Assembly: GCA_900553335.1 (NCBI GenBank)
Contig: USCU01000012.1
Coordinates: forward strand, 1 to 12,648
Reading direction: 5' to 3'
Length of the DNA: 12,648 nt
From: an uncultured Ruminococcus sp.
Lineage (GTDB): Bacteria; Bacillota; Clostridia; Oscillospirales; Ruminococcaceae
The notes under the pieces were generated by a model. The model did no database searches, was not told the origin of the DNA, and worked only from the letters and a program-made list of their open reading frames with translations. Position numbers and translations under genes: made by a program. Below, in pieces: positions 7,820-12,648 of the stretch. Numbering within the stretch: position 1 is the stretch's first letter; every line of letters starts with the position of its first letter.

Positions 7820-10099
7820 ATGAGTAATTCAACAATTCTTTGGTATAATAAACCTGCCGAGAACTGGGACGAAGCGCTTCCTGTCGGAAACGGACGATTG
7901 GGCGCTATGATTTTCGGAGGAATAAAAAGAGAGCGATATCAGTTAAATGAGGATTCAGTATGGTCAGGAGGACCGAGAAGCAGAAACAACAAAAGCGCTT
8001 TTGAAAATTTGGAGAAGGTCAGAGAGCTTATAAAGGAAGAAAAAATAAGCGACGCCGAAAAAATAATTTTTGACAGTTTTTGCGGAACTCCCGTAAACCA
8101 GCGTCACTATATGCCGCTTGGGGATTTATCTATCGAGCAGAATTTCAGCGGGGAAGAAACGGATTATAACAGAGCGCTTGATGTTGAAAATGCAGTAGCT
8201 GCTGTGTCATTCAGTGCTGACGGAGTGAAGTATAAAAGAGAAATAATAGCGTCGTATCCTGATGAGGTAATTGCGATAAAATATTCTTCCGATAAAATCG
8301 GAAAAATAAATCTTAAGCTTTGCCTTGACGGAAGAGATGATTATTTTGATGACAATTCGCCGATTTCTGACGACACTATTTTGTTTTACGGCGGATGCGG
8401 CGGCGAGGACGGAATAAATTTTGCAAGTGTAGTAAAGGTTATCCCTGTCGGAGGTAAGTTATCGCAGGTTGGAAGCTTTATTGTAACAGAAAACTGCGAT
8501 GAAGTTATGATTTTAATTTCAGCGCAGACTAATTATAGGCATTCCGATTATAAGGAAAAAGCGCTTTATGATGCCCAAATGGCATCGCGTAAGGGCTTTG
8601 ACGAGCTAAAAACCGAACATATTAAGGACTACAGACACTTTTATGATAGAATGAGTCTTACACTTAGCGATAACTCAAAAAACTCTGATGTTTCAACCGA
8701 CAAGCGTCTTGAAGCGTTTAAGGATGAAGATGCTAAAGACAATAAGCTGACGGAGTTATATTTTAATTTCGGACGTTATCTTATGATTTCCGGAAGCCGA
8801 GAGGGAACTCTCCCTTTGAATTTGCAGGGAATCTGGAACGAGAATATGTGGCCGGCTTGGGGCGGCAGATTTACAATAAACATCAACACTGAGATGAACT
8901 ATTGGCCTGTAGAGGTATGTAATCTTTCCGAGCTTCATATGCCTCTGTTTGACTTAATTGAAAAAATGCGTCCCAACGGCAGGAAAACTGCCAAGGAGAT
9001 GTATAATTGTTCTGGATTTACGGCGCATCACAATACTGATCTTTGGGGAGATACTGCACCGCAGGATCTTTGGATTCCTGCAACTCAATGGCCTATGGGT
9101 GCGGCATGGCTTTGTACGCATATTTGGGAGCATTATAAGTTCACTCAGGATAAGGAATTCTTAGCAAAGAAATTTGACACACTTAAAGAGTCGGCTGAGT
9201 TTTTTGTGGACTTTTTGATTGAGAATGACAAGGGACAACTTGTGACCTGCCCGTCGTTATCGCCCGAAAATGTTTATATAACAAAATCGGGTACAAAGGG
9301 TTCTGTCTGTATGGGACCGTCCATGGACAGTCAGATCTTACATGAGTTGTTTACAGCAGTTGTTGAATCTGGAGAAATATTAGGAAGAGATAAGGCGTTT
9401 TGCGAAAAAATAAGAGAGCTACGGTCACGCTTGCCGAAGCCTGAAATCGGAAAGTACGGACAGATTCAGGAATGGGCTGAGGACTATGACGAGGAAGAGC
9501 CCGGACACAGACATATTTCGCAGCTTTTTGCGCTTTACCCTGCCGATATTATTTCAACCAGAGGAACGCCGAAGCTTGCTGAAGCGGCAAGAGCAACAAT
9601 TAACAGGCGTCTTTCTCACGGCGGAGGACATACCGGCTGGAGCAGAGCATGGATAACGAATATGTGGGCAAGACTTTTTGACGGCGAAAAGGTTTATGAA
9701 AACCTAAAGGCCCTTTTAAATCATTCAACGAATCCTAATATGTTTGACAGTCACCCTCCGTTTCAGATTGACGGAAACTTCGGCGGAACGGCAGCAATCG
9801 TTGAAGCTCTTTTGCAAAGTGAAAACGGCGAAATTGTATTTCTTCCTGCAAGGCCCGCTGAATGGAACGAGGGAGAGGTAAAAGGCGCTTTAGCAAGAGG
9901 CGGTTTTGAGGTGAGCTTTAAGTTTAAAGGAGACAGTGTTGACGCAAGGATAACATCGAAGGCGGGCAATACTCTTAGAGTTGCGGCGCCGGAAAATGCA
10001 GAAGTAAGCGTTACTCTCGGTGCAGTAAGCAAAGGCTATGAAAACGGAGCATTTGTATTTGATACAGAAAAAGGTTCTGAGGTTTTGGTAAAGTATTAA
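7820..10099 (+). CDS. Cytoplasmic GH95 alpha-L-fucosidase / alpha-L-galactosidase
   Basis: Inverting exo-glycosidase of family GH95 (759 residues, normal for a single-domain member). It would remove terminal alpha-1,2-L-fucose or the related L-galactose from glycans. The N-terminal beta-sandwich starts with the family signature LWYNKPAENWDEALPVGNGR (7-26) and continues QLNEDSVWSGGP (41-52). The (alpha/alpha)6 barrel contains LPLNLQGIWN (331-340), N354-x-N356 followed by TEMNYWP (the asparagine pair that in the Bifidobacterium AfcA enzyme supports the water-activating aspartate), CPSLSPEN (477-484, with E483 as probable acid), GGGHTGWSRAW (601-611) and PFQIDGNFGG (647-656, with D651). A C-terminal beta-domain follows (about 675-759). 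There is no signal peptide, so substrate must enter the cell first, which fits the transporter operon just upstream. Motif correspondence to AfcA is from memory; fucose versus galactose specificity is not settled. Confidence 0.93.
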   Translation: MSNSTILWYNKPAENWDEALPVGNGRLGAMIFGGIKRERYQLNEDSVWSGGPRSRNNKSAFENLEKVRELIKEEKISDAEKIIFDSFCGTPVNQRHYMPLGDLSIEQNFSGEETDYNRALDVENAVAAVSFSADGVKYKREIIASYPDEVIAIKYSSDKIGKINLKLCLDGRDDYFDDNSPISDDTILFYGGCGGEDGINFASVVKVIPVGGKLSQVGSFIVTENCDEVMILISAQTNYRHSDYKEKALYDAQMASRKGFDELKTEHIKDYRHFYDRMSLTLSDNSKNSDVSTDKRLEAFKDEDAKDNKLTELYFNFGRYLMISGSREGTLPLNLQGIWNENMWPAWGGRFTININTEMNYWPVEVCNLSELHMPLFDLIEKMRPNGRKTAKEMYNCSGFTAHHNTDLWGDTAPQDLWIPATQWPMGAAWLCTHIWEHYKFTQDKEFLAKKFDTLKESAEFFVDFLIENDKGQLVTCPSLSPENVYITKSGTKGSVCMGPSMDSQILHELFTAVVESGEILGRDKAFCEKIRELRSRLPKPEIGKYGQIQEWAEDYDEEEPGHRHISQLFALYPADIISTRGTPKLAEAARATINRRLSHGGGHTGWSRAWITNMWARLFDGEKVYENLKALLNHSTNPNMFDSHPPFQIDGNFGGTAAIVEALLQSENGEIVFLPARPAEWNEGEVKGALARGGFEVSFKFKGDSVDARITSKAGNTLRVAAPENAEVSVTLGAVSKGYENGAFVFDTEKGSEVLVKY

Positions 10100-10105
10100 G
10101 TTAAG

Positions 10106-10798
10106 ATGAGTCAAAAGTTTTGGAGGCGATTGATTATAAACAGGGAATGGTCTGAACTTAATAAAATTATACAAACACAAATAAAAAGGAAAGACACTTA
10201 TGAAGCAAGTATTGAAACTTTATTTGATTTACGGAATCGTTTAATGAAAACGGTAACATCATTTAATGATGAATTAAACAGAGAAGAATACAGTGCAATT
10301 CCATTTATAAATGCGGACGGTTATCATAGCAAGACGATTGCTTATTCAATCTGGCATATTTTTCGTATTGAAGATATAGTTGCACATACATTGGTGAGTG
10401 ACGATGAACAAGTGTTTTTTGCAGGAAATTATCAAGAACGTATCAATTCGCCCATTATAACAACAGGAAATGAACTTGTAAAACATCAGATTGCGGACTT
10501 TTCAAAACAGCTTAATTTGAAAGAACTTTATTCATATATTTTTGAAGTAAAGGAAAGCACCGAGAAGATAATCGGAAACTTATCTTATGCCGAATTGAAA
10601 AGGAAAGTACCAGAAGAAAGAAAAGAATGCTTGAAATCGCTGAATGTTGTAAGCAATGATGAAGCTGCCATTTGGCTGATTGATTATTGGTACAAAAAAG
10701 ATATTCGAGGACTAATTCTAATGCCATTTTCAAGGCATTGGATTATGCACATAGAAGCAAGTTTGCGTATTAGAAATAAGATACATTCGCAAGTGTAA
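10106..10798 (+). CDS. DinB-like four-helix-bundle protein (putative)
   Basis: A 230-residue soluble, predominantly alpha-helical protein. A histidine in the second predicted helix (SIWHIFRIED, H84) and a C-terminal pair H211-x3-H215 (SRHWIMHIEASLRI) match the metal-binding triad pattern of the DinB/YfiT superfamily, whose members include metal-dependent thiol transferases and many proteins of unknown role. Substrate unknown. It lies six bases after the GH95 stop, so it is probably cotranscribed, but functional linkage is doubtful. The start is uncertain: ATG 10106 has no ribosome binding site, whereas GGAGG at 10122-10126 precedes an in-frame TTG at 10130 (codon 9), though only three bases lie between them. 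The base composition looks more AT-rich than the GH95 gene, consistent with separate origin. The family assignment rests on the His pattern and helical character, not on a profile search. Confidence 0.6.
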   Translation: MSQKFWRRLIINREWSELNKIIQTQIKRKDTYEASIETLFDLRNRLMKTVTSFNDELNREEYSAIPFINADGYHSKTIAYSIWHIFRIEDIVAHTLVSDDEQVFFAGNYQERINSPIITTGNELVKHQIADFSKQLNLKELYSYIFEVKESTEKIIGNLSYAELKRKVPEERKECLKSLNVVSNDEAAIWLIDYWYKKDIRGLILMPFSRHWIMHIEASLRIRNKIHSQV

Positions 10799-10894
10799 AT
10801 TCGGTTTATCAAACAGGTTAATGCAGACCATTAGATGGAGGGCATTAAGTTTATCTGATAGCGAACTTCACATGCAGCGATATAGAAGCATAAC

Positions 10895-10931
10895 AATACA
10901 CCTTTGATTTTTGTGTCAAAGGTGTATTTGT
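10895..10931 (+). terminator. Perfect 13-bp hairpin, probable terminator after the DinB-like gene
   Basis: AATACACCTTTGA (10895-10907) pairs perfectly with TCAAAGGTGTATT (10916-10928) around an eight-base loop. The following tail (TTTGTGTTTG, counting from 10927) is only moderately T-rich, so termination may be partial. The left arm lacks a long A run, so plus-strand function is more likely than bidirectional action. Confidence 0.75.
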
Positions 10932-11061
10932 GTTTGCTGCGGCACAATTGGTTTTCGGGTATTTCTCTTTTATAATTGAATTATGGGCAGATAAATAAAT
11001 CGGAATGCTTTATTACAACCTACGGTTTAGTTAGAATAATTTCTCATAAGCACGTTTAATA

Positions 11062-11089
11062 TTGTTTTTTTTAAAATATAAGCTATAAT
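11062..11089 (+). promoter_or_regulatory. Promoter of the XRE-GyrI regulator gene
   Basis: TATAAT (11084-11089) with a weak -35 TTGTTT (11062-11067) and a 16-base spacer. The predicted start of transcription falls at about 11096, at the left edge of the palindromic operator, giving a leader of about 40 bases. Confidence 0.6.
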
Positions 11090-11094
11090 AAAAA

Positions 11095-11108
11095 TGTAAC
11101 CGGTTACA
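11095..11108. promoter_or_regulatory. cre-like / LacI-family palindromic operator TGTAACCGGTTACA
   Basis: A perfect 14-bp palindrome that fully satisfies the CcpA catabolite-response consensus TGWAANCGNTNWCA, and is also typical of other LacI/GalR-family operators with a central CG. It overlaps the predicted transcription start just after the -10 box, a position where bound protein would repress. The protein that binds is not known; CcpA, another LacI-type regulator, or the XRE protein itself are all possible. Confidence 0.65.
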
Positions 11109-11137
11109 ATGAGAATTATTATAGCAGGAGGATCAAT

Positions 11138-11887
11138 ATGTTTAATCAAGTTGATTTTGGAAAAAGAGTGAAATCGTTTCGGCTAAGAAAGAATTACACT
11201 CAGAAAGATATAGCTCTTAAAATAGGCGTTTCTGAACAAGCGATATCAAAGTGGGAGAATGGTGATTGCTTACCGGATGTTCATAATCTAAAACTACTGG
11301 CACAGATTCTTCATGTTTCTGTTGACAGCTTATTGGATACCGAAATAAAGAAACCGGAAAAAATCATTGAAACGATTAAAATCGGCGGAGCAATTTTTGA
11401 AGTAGTTGAAAAACCGGAAACTATATTCGCTGGAAAAATTATATATGCAAAAGATTATAGGGATTTAGACAGCTTCAATTCTGCAATTGAATCAGTAACC
11501 GAAGATGATAAGCAAGCTGCTTTTAGTATACTTTCGGAAAGTGTATTGCCGATTTATGATATCAATTTAAGTGTAAACTTTTGGCTTGATGAGAGATCGC
11601 GTGCATATGGGTTTGTGCGGGAGGTTATGACTGAAGAACAGCCGGATGGTGTAGATGTTTACAAAATGCCGGCATCATTATTTATACGTGCATATACCGA
11701 TAAAGGAACAGCACAGCTTATCAGTAAAGAACAATGTGAAATATGGGAACTTTTTGCATATATCAGAGATTTCTTTATGCCTGCACACGGTTTTAAAATG
11801 GCTCAAAACGGAGCACAGGAATTGGAAGTTTTTGATACATTTGATCATAATATTGGATACGCTTATATGCCGGTGGTTAGAATATAG
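11138..11887 (+). CDS. XRE-family transcriptional regulator with GyrI-like effector-binding domain
   Basis: Probable ligand-responsive DNA-binding regulator, 249 residues. An XRE/Cro-type helix-turn-helix spans about 7-66 (FGKRVKSFRLRKNYTQKDIA, then VSEQAISKWENGDCLP with the recognition helix at 32-41). A linker leads to a GyrI-like/AraC-effector domain at about 80-249: VEKPETIFAGKIIY (90-103), NFWLDERSRAYGFV (147-160), VYKMPASLFIRAYTDKG (174-190) and WELFAYIRDFF (203-213). Domains of this type bind small hydrophobic or cationic ligands in regulators such as BmrR and Rob. The ATG is set by AGGAGG at 11126-11131, six bases upstream. The palindrome in its promoter suggests control of its own synthesis. 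No obvious efflux or target gene is adjacent. It is transcribed alone and converges on the phosphoesterase gene. Confidence 0.85.
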   Translation: MFNQVDFGKRVKSFRLRKNYTQKDIALKIGVSEQAISKWENGDCLPDVHNLKLLAQILHVSVDSLLDTEIKKPEKIIETIKIGGAIFEVVEKPETIFAGKIIYAKDYRDLDSFNSAIESVTEDDKQAAFSILSESVLPIYDINLSVNFWLDERSRAYGFVREVMTEEQPDGVDVYKMPASLFIRAYTDKGTAQLISKEQCEIWELFAYIRDFFMPAHGFKMAQNGAQELEVFDTFDHNIGYAYMPVVRI

Positions 11888-11952
11888 CAAATTAATAATT
11901 GCTTATATAAAATCAATTTCGGTTTAGAAAACAGCTTATCATTATAAAATCA

Positions 11953-11988
11953 AAAAAGGCGAACGGAAAATAAACCGCTCGCCTTTTT
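11953..11988. terminator. Bidirectional rho-independent terminator
   Basis: AAAAAGGCGA (11953-11962) pairs with TCGCCTTTTT (11979-11988); after one A-C mismatch the stem continues with CGG/CCG around an eight-base AT loop. The A tract on one side and T tract on the other let it serve both the regulator gene (plus) and the phosphoesterase gene (minus), which converge here. Confidence 0.9.
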
Positions 11989-12014
11989 CACATTGAAATG
12001 ATTTTTCGCATATA

Positions 12015-12494
12015 TTATTTAAGATCAAAGTGTTTGATATCTATAGTTTTTTCCGTAAGCTCAATCACAGCATATGACCGTCCCTTCCCGTCACGGGGAA
12101 TAGTTGCGCTTCCGGGATTTAAAAAGTGGATCCCGTCACGAACGCTGTAAAATCTTTCGTGGGTGTGACCAAACAATACGATGTCTGCCTCATGTTCCTT
12201 CGCAAGACAATAAAGAATGTCGATAGAGCCTCTGACATTGTATCTGTGTCCGTGAGTATAAACGATTTTTTTGCCCTTTAAAAAGAATTCAGCTACTTCG
12301 GGAAGATCAGAGTAGTAATCGCAGTTTCCCGAAACTCCGAGAAAGTTTTTTTGCGGGTAGTTGTTGTATACAAAATTATAATCGTTCTCACCATCGCCTA
12401 GGAAAATAAACAAATCGGCATCGATATTTTTTTCAACTACTTCCTGTGCAGACGATATAAGCCCGTGAGTATCGGAAAAGACGACTATTTTCAT
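12015..12494 (-). CDS. YfcE/MJ0936-type metallophosphoesterase
   Basis: Small cytoplasmic calcineurin-like phosphodiesterase, 159 residues, the usual size for the YfcE/MJ0936 family. Di-metal ligands are all present: D8-x-H10 in VVFSDTHG, D34 in FLGDGEND, N57 in VSGNCD, H81 in YTHGHRY, and H110-x-H112 in LFGHTHERF; the family motif LNPGSATIPRD is at 125-135. Members hydrolyse phosphodiesters such as bis-p-nitrophenyl phosphate in vitro with Mn or Ni; natural substrates are poorly known. The start is placed at ATG 12494 because the protein then begins MKIVVFSDTHG as relatives do; an in-frame TTG at 12545 would add 17 residues and has no family support. The ribosome binding site is weak (AGAAAGAAG upstream). 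It is transcribed from an extended -10 promoter and ends at a shared terminator. Confidence 0.93.
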   Translation of the reverse strand: MKIVVFSDTHGLISSAQEVVEKNIDADLFIFLGDGENDYNFVYNNYPQKNFLGVSGNCDYYSDLPEVAEFFLKGKKIVYTHGHRYNVRGSIDILYCLAKEHEADIVLFGHTHERFYSVRDGIHFLNPGSATIPRDGKGRSYAVIELTEKTIDIKHFDLK

Positions 12495-12548
12495 AAATGA
12501 TCGCTTCTTTCTAAAATGTTTATCATTGATTATGGGATATTTCAAGAT

Positions 12549-12577
12549 ATTATAACATATGATTTTATTAAATACAA
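12549..12577 (-). promoter_or_regulatory. Promoter of the phosphoesterase gene
   Basis: On the minus strand, TTGTAT (12577-12572) and TATAAT (12554-12549) are 17 bases apart, with TG one base before the -10 hexamer (extended -10). It lies about 55 bases before the ATG at 12494. A weaker plus-strand promoter, TTGATT (12526-12531) and TATTAT (12548-12553), overlaps it and could serve the divergent truncated gene. Confidence 0.7.
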
Positions 12578-12585
12578 GTATTATT

Positions 12586-12600
12586 CGGAGGTATATTATG
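12586..12600 (+). promoter_or_regulatory. Ribosome binding site and ATG of a gene cut off by the adapter
   Basis: CGGAGG (12586-12591) lies six bases before ATG (12598-12600). This is a good translation start for a plus-strand gene divergent from the phosphoesterase, but genomic sequence stops one base later. Nothing can be said about the product. Confidence 0.6.
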
Positions 12601-12601
12601 A

Positions 12602-12648
12602 CTGTCTCTTATACACATCTGACGCTGCCGACGATCTACTCTGTGTAG
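12602..12648. other. Illumina Nextera adapter with i5 index at the contig end (artefact)
   Basis: Bases 12602-12620, CTGTCTCTTATACACATCT, are the 19-bp Tn5 mosaic end used in Nextera libraries. Bases 12621-12634, GACGCTGCCGACGA, are the rest of the read-1 adapter in reverse complement. Bases 12635-12642, TCTACTCT, are the reverse complement of index AGAGTAGA (i5 504 in the Nextera set as I recall it), and 12643-12648, GTGTAG, begin the P5 flow-cell sequence. This is library DNA, not a natural mobile element, and should be trimmed. Confidence 0.97.

Larger units (their letters stand above)
10799..11137. other. Intergenic region between the DinB-like gene and the XRE gene
   Basis: About 340 bases without a convincing gene. 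Bases 10799-10894 hold nothing I recognise; the longest frames there are under 25 codons. A strong hairpin follows (10895-10928). A possible extra promoter is TTGGTT (10948-10953) and TATAAT (10971-10976) with a 17-base spacer, which leads only to a three-codon frame (ATG at 10988 region not supported by an SD). The proximal XRE promoter, palindromic operator and ribosome binding site occupy the last 80 bases. Confidence 0.5.

Noticed and set aside
9763..10032. Minus-strand open frame of 89 codons inside the GH95 gene
   Set aside because: It lies opposite the conserved catalytic and C-terminal region, has no SD and resembles no family; likewise the minus-strand frames at 207-647 and 5432-5824.
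10799..10894. Possible remnant of a degraded gene
   Set aside because: Short frames in all directions show no recognisable protein motif, so I cannot support a pseudogene.
12495..12545. N-terminal extension of the phosphoesterase from a TTG at 12545
   Set aside because: The family begins at MKIVVFSDTHG, and the extension would overlap the predicted transcription start region.
1..12601. tRNA, rRNA, CRISPR array, insertion sequence or phage genes
   Set aside because: I looked for repeats with spacers, cloverleaf-like patterns, transposase motifs and terminal inverted repeats and found none.
12602..12620. Tn5/IS50-like mosaic end suggesting a transposon
   Set aside because: It is followed by the synthetic adapter and index, so it is library DNA, not a mobile element.
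12598..12648. A 16-codon open frame with a good SD and stop codon
   Set aside because: All but the first codon or so is Nextera adapter sequence, so the peptide is an artefact.

Overview
This window most likely comes from an anaerobic, gut-type Firmicute of the class Clostridia (Oscillospiraceae, Lachnospiraceae or Eubacterium-like). The evidence is moderately AT-rich DNA, strong AGGAGG-type ribosome binding sites, some GTG and TTG starts, extended -10 promoters, sugar ABC permeases with short basic tails, and a YIP1 plus DUF5696-type neighbourhood. This is inferred from gene content and style; there is no rRNA or other marker gene. The last 47 bases are not genomic. They are an Illumina Nextera adapter with an index, so the true contig ends near 12601.

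Region 1 (1-7614) is one tightly packed plus-strand operon that was already running when the window begins. It encodes a MalG-type sugar permease, a secreted but membrane-anchored beta-propeller (NHL-like) protein with TPRs, a YIP1-family membrane protein, a large secreted DUF5696-type protein with a probable barrel domain, a MalF-type permease and a second MalG-type permease. A strong rho-independent terminator at 7580-7614 closes it. Gaps are 0-40 bases and one junction overlaps (TAATG). No ATPase or classical solute-binding protein is visible. My reading is a carbohydrate uptake system in which two sets of permeases flank three poorly characterised envelope proteins. This is the most interesting part of the window.

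Region 2 (7615-10935) has its own extended -10 promoter and encodes a cytoplasmic GH95 alpha-L-fucosidase/galactosidase with a complete catalytic set. It is followed six bases later by a small DinB-like four-helix protein with a His triad, then by a perfect 13-bp hairpin. Placing a cytoplasmic GH95 enzyme beside the transporter suggests that fucosylated or galactosylated glycans are imported and trimmed inside the cell.

Region 3 (10936-11988) holds an XRE-type regulator fused to a GyrI-like effector-binding domain. Its promoter carries a perfect 14-bp palindrome, TGTAACCGGTTACA, that fits the CcpA cre / LacI-family operator consensus. A bidirectional terminator separates it from the convergent gene that follows.

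Region 4 (12015-12601) encodes a YfcE/MJ0936-type metallophosphoesterase on the minus strand with a well-formed promoter. Divergent to it are a ribosome binding site and ATG of a plus-strand gene that is cut off immediately by the adapter.
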